DNA from: Flavobacteriales bacterium
GTDB lineage: Bacteria > Bacteroidota > Bacteroidia > Flavobacteriales_D > Sanyastnellaceae
Length of the DNA stretch: 33,599 nucleotides
Direction of reading: 5' to 3'
Assembly: GCA_023264155.1 (NCBI GenBank)
Contig: JALQTD010000008.1
Coordinates: forward strand, 1 to 33,599
Made by a program: the position numbers and the translations under genes. Below the pieces are notes generated by a model that saw only the letters and a list, made by a program, of their open reading frames with translations, ran no database searches and was not told the DNA's origin. Shown here piece by piece: positions 24,601 to 31,598 of the stretch. Positions within the stretch are counted from its first letter, which is position 1, and every line of letters begins with the position of its first letter.

Positions 24601-25854
24601 GATTGGAACTTCGATTTGAGTTTGGATGCCAACACTGCGCCCTTTCACCTGATGTCACTCGGCCGGAACGACAACGATTTGTTCTATGGCGAGGCTTATG
24701 TGACGGGCGATGCCAACGTGTCGGGGTACGCGAACAATTTGCGGATGGAGGCGCGGCTCCGGACCGAGAAGGGAACGACGTTCGCGCTGCCGTTGGACGC
24801 GGCGAGCGATGCGCGATATGCCGACTTCATTGTGTTCCGGCAGGAGGAGGTGGCGGAGGAGCAACCGGTGCAGGATTTGGCCCGGATGCGAATGGATTTG
24901 GCCCTCGACATCACCTCAGACGCGACCGCCCGCATCATTTTCGATGAAGCCCTCGGCGATGAGATCACGGGGGTCACGCAAGGTGCCATCAACCTGACCA
25001 TCGATGACTTTGAGCGGTTCAACATGACGGGACAACTGGAGGTGCTTGAAGGCGGCTACCTGTTCACCCTCCAAAACATCATCAACAAGCAATTTGACGT
25101 GCGGCCCGGGGGAACGGTCACGTGGTACGGAGATCCCTATGCCGCCGAAATTGACCTGAACGCGCTGTATGGGCTGCGCACCGGGCTCGACCCCTTGCTC
25201 CCTTCGGAGCCGGAATTGCCCGGTAGGACGAAGGTGGAATTGAACATGGGCCTGAAGGGCAACCTCATGCGGCCGGAAATCGGGTTTGACATCGCTGTCC
25301 CGGAAGTCAATACGCGGTTGCAAGCTTTGGTCGAGAGCGCTTTGATCAACGAGGAAGAGCTGAACCGGCAAGTCATGTCGCTGCTTGTTTTGCAGCAATT
25401 CCTCTCACCGGATCCGACATCGGCGGTGGGAACCACGGGGTTGCAAGAGCGCAGCACGGAATTTTTGGCCTCGCAAATTGGCTTCTGGCTTTCCCAAATG
25501 ACGCAGGATGTCGATGTGGGGGTCGATTATGGCACCGATGCCACAAGCGGGGAGCAGGCCTTAGCGGTGGCCTTGAGTGCACAACTGCTCGATGATCGCT
25601 TGCACGTGGAGGGCGCTGTGGGCACGAACCATTTGTTCGGCGGGACCACTGAAGATTTGCAGGTACAAGATGTGCGCGTCCGCTACGATTTGCCGCCCGA
25701 TGGCATGTTTCAACTGACAGGTTACTCCACCACGAATCCTGCCGTCACGGGGCAAACCGGCACCTCCACGCAAGGTGTGGGCATTTTGATGCACGCCGAG
25801 TTCAACACGTTCCGTGAATTTTGGCAACGCGTTTTCGGACGAGAACCGGATTGA
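21670..25854 (+). CDS. tamB: Translocation and assembly module protein TamB
   Basis: A 1394-residue protein from GTG 21670 (MNPLWSRLLRFFGYALALLVLISALLHVPAVQ), with one N-terminal membrane anchor. The long middle is the repetitive beta-strand region typical of AsmA/TamB bridge proteins that span the periplasm and pass lipids, or assist outer-membrane protein insertion. The last ~400 residues match the TamB (DUF490) domain: LNGQLYTDSARARIDYLGVDVWLSG, INLTIDDFERFNMTGQLEVLEGGYLFTLQNIINKQFDV, and LLVLQQFLSPDP, ending FWQRVFGREPD. Divergence from tsaD is, from memory, a common arrangement in Bacteroidota. The ORF track's TTG start two codons earlier is rejected on promoter grounds. A run of nine G occurs within the gene but leaves the frame open. 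Confidence 0.93.
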   Translation: MNPLWSRLLRFFGYALALLVLISALLHVPAVQRPLVKAAGSWATASSGLNIELQRIAIHWWKGRVAVEGIEVRDELGRPMAQIAALEIGGTMRIGGTWHVHQVHLQGGQIEVPAWQNWSAQRPPSPSPAEFPHITVHRIDLNDVRASLPAEWAGGSVQVNVQGGAMELDAGGWQSQAGHLFMAWDEGQTPSLLRPAGTLQAHAPKAAHSEGVLRLSVDSLDGLGWHLEGNAQWRGGDVPIEAAALRWEYAPADFDAWWARIAPPDFAEWTHVRTTGRLSLAGQEVTVSEAHLGEAIAVESPFTLTWLPGSAWPQAEGRLLLNWDAVQQLPGMDTLNVPWDELTAWTGEQAALAWEGGWETASQLTVHGTGGQARGALTLSEGWNRAEGDLFGVDLGQTGQLQSAHFSMESAEALTQLTTWNWSVACDVDAGAGLPGRLEGSGTVAWEDASAQGNLLTAGNGWPGDLAIQARWKPEDTRVQFAGQLLGLQPLDRPWNLHAGLEGEWRKIRGDSSRARVSLRNMVLLDGGRPTTFERLDAWLLLGTSRAQLRWESDLGTGDVISSTDWDIWQRWWQGVQMRNPAAATPALQADIQVRRFSPIAQLLQWPVELADGSRMRATVGQDGVEVRFNSARCSVENWTIEGLQLAVDGWETEVYANAYVEEVALDAEVLARACALDLHGDSLWAADIEWLGWGDQPTRFRAEAGQNQGNWDVFVYEAGVPWLTERLELANVPARLSWYPESDSPWSLSGFQWQTPGARLDIHGSIGNRGEANVRLDLELDGLPRWGGVDAWPVDLAFAQASVELCNLLETPMVSTTGYVEGVQWGEGALERIEWQADGDQGGLQASWAGKHQGQTTLRGSGFIPLTPDQEWNHEVAIQALPLEWINPLMPAGTVDLLGTIAGRAEVRGPLAEPRLNGQLYTDSARARIDYLGVDVWLSGSAQLAPELIALDRWTIRDDQGRAAWLTGTILHQSFADWNFDLSLDANTAPFHLMSLGRNDNDLFYGEAYVTGDANVSGYANNLRMEARLRTEKGTTFALPLDAASDARYADFIVFRQEEVAEEQPVQDLARMRMDLALDITSDATARIIFDEALGDEITGVTQGAINLTIDDFERFNMTGQLEVLEGGYLFTLQNIINKQFDVRPGGTVTWYGDPYAAEIDLNALYGLRTGLDPLLPSEPELPGRTKVELNMGLKGNLMRPEIGFDIAVPEVNTRLQALVESALINEEELNRQVMSLLVLQQFLSPDPTSAVGTTGLQERSTEFLASQIGFWLSQMTQDVDVGVDYGTDATSGEQALAVALSAQLLDDRLHVEGAVGTNHLFGGTTEDLQVQDVRVRYDLPPDGMFQLTGYSTTNPAVTGQTGTSTQGVGILMHAEFNTFREFWQRVFGREPD

Positions 25855-25867
25855 TTTGGAATTTAAC

Positions 25868-25875
25868 TAACTTCG
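25868..25875 (+). promoter_or_regulatory. -7-like element (TAACTTCG)
   Basis: TAACTTCG has its first T 13 nt before ATG 25881. The T9SS cargo gene therefore probably has its own near-leaderless transcript after tamB. Confidence 0.45.
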
Positions 25876-25880
25876 ACACC

Positions 25881-26927
25881 ATGAAATTGCTTTGCCTGAT
25901 CGCGTGTTGTGCGCCGCTCACTGTTTGGGGCCAAATCACCTTGACCGCCAACGACTTGCCACAAGCAGGGACCTCCTATCCCCTGGTTGACGCAGCGCCC
26001 CCCATCCTCACGGACCTCGAAGCAGCAGGTCCCGATGCCACGTGGGACTTTGCCGATTTGATGCCCTTGAACGATGCCCCGCAAGTCCCCCAACCGATCA
26101 GCGCCGCGTCGGTCACCGCCATGTTCGTCTTCAACAACCCGTTCAACTCCGCGTACCAGGCCGACTTCTTTTTGCCCACCGCCTTGCCTGACTTCGGTGT
26201 GGATCTCAGTGGGATCATTCCCGTTGACGGTTTCAGCAACTTTTACAAAACGGACGGGGACGCGTATTCCATCGTAGGGCTCGCCTTGGGGGCAGCAGGA
26301 TTCGATGTGCCGGTGCCTTATGCCGATGTCGATGAGTTGTTTCCTTTGCCGTTGACGGCCGGGACGACGTTTGCAAGCACGTCCTCCATTGAAATGGACA
26401 TTCCCGAGACCTTCGGGTATTGGTCCGATGCCGAACGCCAAGTGGAAGTGGACGGTTGGGGCACGCTCATCTTGCCCGACGGTCCGCATGAAGTGCTTCG
26501 GGTTCGGACCGAAATCACCGCCGACGACAGTGTGTACATCCCGCAAATCGGAACCCCCTTCGCTTTCGAACGGTCGCAGGTGGTTTACCAATGGTACGGC
26601 CAAGGTCACGGTTTCCCCTTGCTCGAAGTGAATGCCTTCTTCGGCATCCCGTCGACCGCCCGCTACCTGAACCTCGTCCCGCCTTCAAACGATGTCGCCC
26701 AGGTGGAAGGCACCCCATTGAACCTCCACCCCAACCCGGTTGTGGCCGGAACTCCCCTTTCCTTGGAAGCCCCATCGGGCACGGTGTTCACTTGGTTGAA
26801 CGCCCTAGGCGAGGTCGTCTCCGAAGGCCAGACGACCGGCCCCGTGACCCGCCTGACTACCCCGGAAGTGCCCGGCATGTACTTCTTGCACTGTGGCGGG
26901 GCGACCAAGCAGGTGGTGGTGCAGTAA
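25881..26927 (+). CDS. Secreted protein with T9SS sorting tail
   Basis: A 348-residue protein from ATG 25881, whose signal peptide MKLLCLIACCAPLTVWGQ fixes the start (the ORF-track start lies in the end of tamB). Residues 19-270 are beta-rich and unrecognised; this kind of sequence (ITLTANDLPQAGTSYPLVDAAPP...) is common in T9SS-exported proteins with a short sorting domain. The C-terminal ~80 residues begin NLHPNPVVAGTPLSLEAPSG and end GMYFLHCGGATKQVVVQ, the T9SS type A tail. It should be secreted or surface-attached. Function unknown. Its stop lies 4 bp from that of the convergent STAS-like gene. Confidence 0.8.
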   Translation: MKLLCLIACCAPLTVWGQITLTANDLPQAGTSYPLVDAAPPILTDLEAAGPDATWDFADLMPLNDAPQVPQPISAASVTAMFVFNNPFNSAYQADFFLPTALPDFGVDLSGIIPVDGFSNFYKTDGDAYSIVGLALGAAGFDVPVPYADVDELFPLPLTAGTTFASTSSIEMDIPETFGYWSDAERQVEVDGWGTLILPDGPHEVLRVRTEITADDSVYIPQIGTPFAFERSQVVYQWYGQGHGFPLLEVNAFFGIPSTARYLNLVPPSNDVAQVEGTPLNLHPNPVVAGTPLSLEAPSGTVFTWLNALGEVVSEGQTTGPVTRLTTPEVPGMYFLHCGGATKQVVVQ

Positions 26928-26931
26928 GGGG

Positions 26932-27390
26932 CTACTCGGCGTCGGTCGTTTCCGTGCGCAATTCGGGACCGAATGCATCGATTTCGTGGCCGAGGCGCTG
27001 TTCGTACCAAGAATCCAAGACCCACGATTTAGCGACTTGCGGATTGCGGAACACCCTGAACGAAATGGCGGGGCGGAACAAGGCCCAACGGATGCGGTCG
27101 CGCAAAACTTGAATCGAAGACGGGACCACCACCGCTCGCGAAGGAACCCCGCGCATGGCCTCGTCCGAACTCATCCACACCAAGGCCTCCTGGTCGACCA
27201 AGGCGATGCTCGAAGGAATCAAGACGAGCACGGGATTGTCTGCATCGGGCAGCAAGTCGCGTCGCGCAGCCTCCACGCGTTTGGCTTGGGCCAAATCAAG
27301 CACGACGTCCGGCCGAAACCGGACCACAAACAAGCCCATCGACAACTCGATGGTCGCCGCAGGCAACTGGATTTGTAGGGTGGGTTGCAT
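26932..27390 (-). CDS. Small STAS/SEC14-like (DUF7793-type) protein
   Basis: A 152-residue cytoplasmic protein without signal peptide. The pattern IELSMGLFVVRFRPDVVLDLAQAKRVEAARRDLLPDADNPVLVLIPSSI, then MRGVPSRAVVVPSSIQVLRDRIRWALFRPAISFRVFRNPQVAKSWV, resembles small STAS-fold proteins of Bacteroidota: a strand, an acidic helix, a hydrophobic strand, an Ala-rich helix, then F..F.N...A..WL. The family call is by pattern memory and moderately sure. It starts 26 bp after the DUF4249-like lipoprotein gene with no promoter element seen, so the two may be co-transcribed. Function unknown. Confidence 0.6.
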   Translation of the reverse strand: MQPTLQIQLPAATIELSMGLFVVRFRPDVVLDLAQAKRVEAARRDLLPDADNPVLVLIPSSIALVDQEALVWMSSDEAMRGVPSRAVVVPSSIQVLRDRIRWALFRPAISFRVFRNPQVAKSWVLDSWYEQRLGHEIDAFGPELRTETTDAE

Positions 27391-27416
27391 GGTTGTGAAT
27401 CTGGGTGCGTGAACAC

Positions 27417-28526
27417 TCAGTCACAATAATAGTCGCTAAATGGGTTCGCTGAACAGAAATTCAATGCAGATGTCAACTCCCCATTGATCAATTCTTCCAC
27501 CGAGTCGGTGGTATAGCCGATGCCGAAAACCCCCTGCTGTCCGCGCGAGGCGAACAACCCCAATCCACCGACCACATTCGTGTACGAAGGGCGCTCCTGG
27601 ATGATGCCGGTCACCGGGGCCGTGATGTCCAGGTAAGTGGCCAGTTCGTCGTTCGCGATGGTGAGGACGAAGTCGAAAGCGCGGGCGATTTGGTCCACCT
27701 CATCCCATGTCCCCAGCACCCGCGTCATGTAAGGATCCTCCTCCAATTGCGCCGCCATCAGCCGATAAAATTGCTCGGCCTCCAACTCCAGTTGCATGGA
27801 TTCCCCGCCCTCGATGTCGTCCGTGGTCACGCTGCCGATGTACCATTCGATGACCCGCTCCCGCTCTTCTGCGAGCACGGTGTGTGCCAAATCCTCCCAC
27901 ATCCGCTCCACCACATGCACCCGCATGGAAGCATCGTACCTCCGCGCCCCCGGGGCACTGGACCACTTGAACGTCAGGATGGGGTAGTTCGTGAAGCTCG
28001 GGCCGATGTTGGCAAAGCTGTATTTGAAATTCGAAACCCCGGGAGGCGGTTGAGTGATGTTGCCCGCAATCGCGGCAATCATGTCCGTTTCGGCCTCCGC
28101 CTCATCGCCGTCTGCCAACTCGAGCACCAAGCGGTACGTGGCGTTGAGGTCCAAACCGGATGGGGTGGGGAAATACCAAGCTTGGTGCTCTGGGGCGAAG
28201 AAAATACCGGGCTCCTTGTTCTGCAGCGTGGTGTCTTGCAGGGAAAAGGTTTGGGCCACTTGCCCCCCCGACCACTGCTCGACGTAGGCCACCACGTCCT
28301 CCGGCGCGTACTCACTGCTGTCGGCCACCAACGCAGCATCGTATTGATTCCCATCGCCGAGCCACGTGTGATTGATGCGCACCCACTGCGTGTCCTGAGC
28401 GGCATCCAACAGGCCAAACACCACCGGCGTCCGGTCATGCGGCGCATTCAACTCCACCTCGGTGCTGCACGCCCCCAAGGCCACCACGAGCGCAGCGCCC
28501 GCAACCGCTTTCAACATTCCTTGCAT
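27417..28526 (-). CDS. DUF4249-like outer-membrane-associated lipoprotein
   Basis: A 369-residue lipoprotein with signal peptide and lipobox MQGMLKAVAGAALVVALGAC (lipidated Cys20). The following TEVELNAPHDRTPVVFGLLDAAQDTQWVRINHTWLG is typical of the start of DUF4249 proteins, which in many Bacteroidota are encoded beside TonB-dependent receptors. No such receptor is visible here. The rest is beta-rich. The start is fixed by a -7 element 12 nt upstream. It is probably anchored in the periplasmic or outer leaflet of the outer membrane. The C-terminus (FCSANPFSDYYCD) carries two cysteines. Family assignment is moderately sure. Confidence 0.7.
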   Translation of the reverse strand: MQGMLKAVAGAALVVALGACSTEVELNAPHDRTPVVFGLLDAAQDTQWVRINHTWLGDGNQYDAALVADSSEYAPEDVVAYVEQWSGGQVAQTFSLQDTTLQNKEPGIFFAPEHQAWYFPTPSGLDLNATYRLVLELADGDEAEAETDMIAAIAGNITQPPPGVSNFKYSFANIGPSFTNYPILTFKWSSAPGARRYDASMRVHVVERMWEDLAHTVLAEERERVIEWYIGSVTTDDIEGGESMQLELEAEQFYRLMAAQLEEDPYMTRVLGTWDEVDQIARAFDFVLTIANDELATYLDITAPVTGIIQERPSYTNVVGGLGLFASRGQQGVFGIGYTTDSVEELINGELTSALNFCSANPFSDYYCD

Positions 28527-28530
28527 GCCA

Positions 28531-28538
28531 CGAAGATA
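28531..28538 (-). promoter_or_regulatory. -7 promoter element (TATCTTCG)
   Basis: TATCTTCG has its first T 12 nt before ATG 28526, separated by TGGC. A leaderless lipoprotein mRNA is predicted. Confidence 0.65.
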
Positions 28539-28541
28539 CGC

Positions 28542-29585
28542 CTAACTTAATCCAACAAGAAACGCCAAAGTGTCCCGCCCATCAGCATAATCCCAAGGCA
28601 TCGGGCATTGCGCCTTGCCGAAGGCAATCACCGGGACGGGGGCATCCACCTTTCGCCCTTGCCGCACTCCCACGCATTGCAGCCCCTCCGCGTTGCTGCG
28701 CACAGCCTCCCAAGCCTCCGCCTCGTCGTCGAAATACGCCACGAACAGCGTCCCCACCGGACTCGTCCAGCCCGCGTCCTCTTTCACCAGCAGGAACCCG
28801 TTCTCGATGAGCGATTCCCGGTTGAGCAGCCACAGCGCCTTGTGGTAATCGTAGTTGTTCGCGTATTTGTTGTTCAAGGCCAAATCCCCCCACTCCACCC
28901 AAGCCCCGAACAACCGATCCAGATCGAATCCCCGCGGCAAAAACAGCTTGGTCGTGCTCCGGCATCCCAAACCGTAGTGCGCAAAGACGTCGGATCCGAG
29001 CGCCTTCAAATCCGCCTCCGTCTCCAAGCCGTCCAAGACCGCCACACTGGTCCGGTTTCCTCGGATGATGCGCGGAACGTGCTTGAAATAGTGGTCGAAG
29101 TGCCGGGCGGTGTTGCCCGAGCCGGTCGCAATCAAGGCGTCCACGTCCGTCATGCGGGCATCCGACAGGGTGATGCGGGCGGCGTCTTCCGGGGCCCAGC
29201 GGCGGAGCGCATCGAGGGCGGCCGGGATGAGCACGGCATCGTCGGTGGCGCATTTGGCCTGCCCCAAATGACCGGAAATCAGCACGCACAGCACATCGTT
29301 CCACCCCACCATCGGCAAATTTCCGGCGAGCACCATCCCCACTTTACGCGGCGCCTCGACCGGCAAGCCCGCGGGCATGCGCCGTTCCCAATCCGCCAGC
29401 ACCTCTGCGCGCAGGGCCTCCCCGTGGGCGCGCATCGCCGCCCGCACATTGTCAGCCGTGAACCAGCCGTTCCTCGCCTCGGCCATCCGGAGCAGCGCAG
29501 CGTTGTTGGCCCCTTCCTCGGGCACCTCTCCGCGCAACCAAGCGCCCAAATGAACCAAACCTTGTTTGAGGGTGTTCGAAATCAT
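28542..29585 (-). CDS. Acyl-CoA reductase (LuxC-like, aldehyde dehydrogenase fold)
   Basis: A 347-residue enzyme from ATG 29585 (MISNTLKQGLVHLG). The ORF track extends it to 30323 across the divergent ferredoxin, which I reject. Motifs: nucleotide-binding ATGSGNTARHF (153-163), catalytic Cys208 in HYGLGCRSTTKLF (203-215) and KVGMVLAGNLPMVGWNDVLCVLISGH (81-106). LuxC-type enzymes reduce activated fatty acyl groups to aldehydes with NADPH. No luciferase genes are near, so bioluminescence is not implied. From memory, Bacteroidota often keep this gene divergent from a dicluster ferredoxin, as here. Physiological role uncertain. Confidence 0.85.
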   Translation of the reverse strand: MISNTLKQGLVHLGAWLRGEVPEEGANNAALLRMAEARNGWFTADNVRAAMRAHGEALRAEVLADWERRMPAGLPVEAPRKVGMVLAGNLPMVGWNDVLCVLISGHLGQAKCATDDAVLIPAALDALRRWAPEDAARITLSDARMTDVDALIATGSGNTARHFDHYFKHVPRIIRGNRTSVAVLDGLETEADLKALGSDVFAHYGLGCRSTTKLFLPRGFDLDRLFGAWVEWGDLALNNKYANNYDYHKALWLLNRESLIENGFLLVKEDAGWTSPVGTLFVAYFDDEAEAWEAVRSNAEGLQCVGVRQGRKVDAPVPVIAFGKAQCPMPWDYADGRDTLAFLVGLS

Positions 29586-29591
29586 GCGTCG

Positions 29592-29599
29592 TATCTTCG
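29592..29599 (+). promoter_or_regulatory. -7 promoter element (TATCTTCG) of the ferredoxin gene
   Basis: TATCTTCG lies 36 nt before ATG 29628, in a 42-bp gap that also holds the opposite-strand promoter of the reductase. Confidence 0.5.
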
Positions 29600-29602
29600 C
29601 GG

Positions 29603-29610
29603 CAAACTTA
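29603..29610 (-). promoter_or_regulatory. -7 promoter element (TAAGTTTG) of the acyl-CoA reductase
   Basis: An exact TAnnTTTG match 25 nt before ATG 29585. It is only 3 bp from the plus-strand element of the ferredoxin, so the two promoters must exclude each other. Confidence 0.55.
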
Positions 29611-29627
29611 CACCCACTCAGACGGAC

Positions 29628-29975
29628 ATGGCCATCATCATCACCGACGAATGCATCAACTGCGGGGCATGCGAACCTGAATGCCCGAACAACGCCATCT
29701 ACGAAGGAGGCGCTGAATGGAAATTTGCCGACGGAACGGGCTTCCGGGGAACCGGTGAACACCCGACCGCAGGCACGGTGGAATCGGACGCCGAACAAGC
29801 GCCCATCAACATGGACGTGTACTACATCGCGCCGGACAAGTGCACCGAATGCGTTGGCTTTCACGACGAACCCCAGTGCGCCGCGGTGTGCCCAGTGGAT
29901 TGCTGCGTGGACGACCCCGACCACCGGGAATCCGAGGAAACGCTGTTGGCGAAAAAAGCCTTCATGCACCTCTGA
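29628..29975 (+). CDS. 4Fe-4S dicluster ferredoxin
   Basis: A 115-residue electron carrier. The first cluster is C9xxC12xxC15xxxC19P (ECINCGACEPECP); the second is C72xxC75-x8-C84xxxC88P (KCTECVGFHDEPQCAAVCPVDC), with Cys92 as the cross ligand. The long spacer between the motifs (about 50 residues, GGAEWKFADGTGFRGTGEH...) and the longer second-cluster loop are typical of YfhL/Alvin-type ferredoxins with very low potentials. The start ATG is clear. It is divergent from the acyl-CoA reductase; the ORF track covers it with a longer antisense-spanning frame. Redox partner not known from this window. Confidence 0.93.
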   Translation: MAIIITDECINCGACEPECPNNAIYEGGAEWKFADGTGFRGTGEHPTAGTVESDAEQAPINMDVYYIAPDKCTECVGFHDEPQCAAVCPVDCCVDDPDHRESEETLLAKKAFMHL

Positions 29976-30015
29976 GCCGCACGCACGAATCGCGTCCGCC
30001 GCGCGTTTATTGAAC

Positions 30016-30891
30016 GTGAAGTTCCTGCTTTCCCTTGGCTGCCTTGTTTTGAGCCCGATGACCTGGGCCCAAAACCTATCCCCAGACGCCTGGGCCAATC
30101 TGCTGCGCTCCGGCCACGAACAGCTTGCCTCAGCTAGCACAGACGCGGAACGCCTCAGCTTGCACGACTCCTTGCTCACGTGGTGGAACGATGCGCTGGA
30201 AGCCGGACTCGGCCAGCATCCGGCATTGGCCTTGCTCGAGGGCAAACTGGCCCTGCCCACCGCCGGCCGCGGGGACGAATGGGTGCGGGTCATCAGTTGG
30301 AACGTGGAGCTGACGGATCGCACACAGCGTTATGGCGGCTTCATTTTGGCAGCGGACGGCAAAGGCCAAACCCACATCACACCCCTGCAGCAATCCCGCC
30401 GTTCCAAGGCCTGGACGCCCCAGGGACGTGTCCAACCGGACGATTGGCCCGGCGCCATCTACTACGATGTCATCCTCACCCACCACCGCAAGACGCCCTA
30501 TTACACCTTGCTCGGCTGGGACGGCGCGGATGCACTGGTGACCCAAAAAATCGTCGAGCCCCTGCACATCAAGCGCGGCCGGATCCGGTTCGGTGACCGC
30601 ACCCTCATCGGCCCTGACGGCACCACCAGCCGCATCATCCTGACCTACGCCGATGATGCCGTGGTGGCCCTCCGACACGAACCGGCGAGCAAGCGCATCG
30701 TGATGGACCACCTCAGTCCGTTCGCCCCGCACTTGAAAGGGGTGCGGTCGTTCTACGGACCGGACATGAGCTACGACGCATTGGTTTGGCGCAAGGGCCA
30801 TTGGCTGTACGAGCCGGACGTGGAGGTAGCCGACCCCAACATCAAGGCCCCCTACAACGCGCCGCCAAGCACGCGCCGCCGCCGCGGCTAA
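30016..30891 (+). CDS. Secreted protein of unknown function, GTG start
   Basis: A 291-residue protein. GTG 30016 is chosen because it opens an ideal signal peptide (MKFLLSLGCLVLSPMTWAQ when the GTG is read as Met); the in-frame TTG two codons earlier is possible. The ORF track's longer version begins inside the ferredoxin. The mature protein has a helical N-terminal region (to about 75) and a beta-rich rest with many aromatic residues (WPGAIYYDVILTHHRKTPYYTLLGWDG, GVRSFYGPDMSYDALVWRKGHWLYEPDVEV). It ends in an Arg-rich tail (PPSTRRRRG). No family recognised. It follows the ferredoxin by 40 bp, so it could be co-transcribed. Probably periplasmic. Confidence 0.75.
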   Translation: MKFLLSLGCLVLSPMTWAQNLSPDAWANLLRSGHEQLASASTDAERLSLHDSLLTWWNDALEAGLGQHPALALLEGKLALPTAGRGDEWVRVISWNVELTDRTQRYGGFILAADGKGQTHITPLQQSRRSKAWTPQGRVQPDDWPGAIYYDVILTHHRKTPYYTLLGWDGADALVTQKIVEPLHIKRGRIRFGDRTLIGPDGTTSRIILTYADDAVVALRHEPASKRIVMDHLSPFAPHLKGVRSFYGPDMSYDALVWRKGHWLYEPDVEVADPNIKAPYNAPPSTRRRRG

Positions 30892-30896
30892 GCCCC

Positions 30897-30904
30897 TATC
30901 TTCG
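30897..30904 (+). promoter_or_regulatory. -7 promoter element (TATCTTCG)
   Basis: TATCTTCG has its first T 12 nt before ATG 30909, separated by CACC; leaderless transcription is predicted. Confidence 0.65.
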
Positions 30905-30908
30905 CACC

Positions 30909-31598
30909 ATGAAACGCGCCGTGCACGCTTTGTTCGGGATGTGTTTGGGCACCACCCTTTGGGGCCAAACCGATCGCTCAGCCCTCGACTCCCTCTTCTG
31001 GGTTCCCCTGCCCGCGGACTCGATGGTGTTGGAGCAAGCATGTTGGGTGGAGCGGCATGGCGCTTTGCCATCGGACTCAACGGTGGGGCTGTTGTTGTGG
31101 TCTGAACACGATTGGGCTTGGCAGCCGGACACCGCGTCCGTCGACTGGATCTTTCGATGGGGCAGTCATGATCGGCTTTGGTCGGTGGACCTCGCATTGA
31201 AAGAAGGCCGGGTGGACCGAATGGTGAAGCCGCCTGCGGGCGCGGCGTGGTCCGTCACCCGCGATGAAGGCAAACACGAAGGTCAACGCTACCGGGTGTT
31301 CGAATCGGGCGGCGACCGCCTGCACGTCATCGCGGCCGGCGCGCTCCCCACCCCTACCGCCGAGCGGATGGTCGAATGGCACCTTGCTTCAGGCGCCAAC
31401 TCTCGGACGTTGGAACCGTTGCCCGGTCGCGTCGTTCCCGTGGAATATGCCCCCCCTGCCGGCGGCGGATGGCGGTTGAAAGGCTGCCGGAACGAGCAAC
31501 GCGTCCTCGAATTGCAGGAGGTGTGGGCCTTCGACCCCAACCGCTCATTGATCGACGTGGTCCGGGAACGAAAAGCCACCGAGGATGATCAACGTTGA
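30909..31598 (+). CDS. Secreted protein of unknown function
   Basis: A 229-residue protein from ATG 30909 with signal peptide MKRAVHALFGMCLGTTLWGQ. The rest is Trp-rich (WVPLPADSMVLEQACWVERHG, EHDWAWQPDTASVDWIFRWGSHDRLWSVDL) and without motifs I recognise. The start is fixed by both the signal peptide and the -7 element 12 nt upstream; the ORF-track start at 30786 lies in the preceding gene. The last 10 bp overlap the end of the convergent Smr gene. Probably periplasmic or outer-membrane associated. Confidence 0.75.
   Translation: MKRAVHALFGMCLGTTLWGQTDRSALDSLFWVPLPADSMVLEQACWVERHGALPSDSTVGLLLWSEHDWAWQPDTASVDWIFRWGSHDRLWSVDLALKEGRVDRMVKPPAGAAWSVTRDEGKHEGQRYRVFESGGDRLHVIAAGALPTPTAERMVEWHLASGANSRTLEPLPGRVVPVEYAPPAGGGWRLKGCRNEQRVLELQEVWAFDPNRSLIDVVRERKATEDDQR

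Noticed and set aside
28542-29585. LuxC-like gene as evidence of bioluminescence
   Set aside because: No luxA, luxB, luxD or luxE is nearby; this reductase is common in non-luminous Bacteroidota.
29586-30323. N-terminal extension of the acyl-CoA reductase ORF
   Set aside because: It is antisense to the ferredoxin and the next gene; the real N-terminus MISNTLKQG follows a good promoter.
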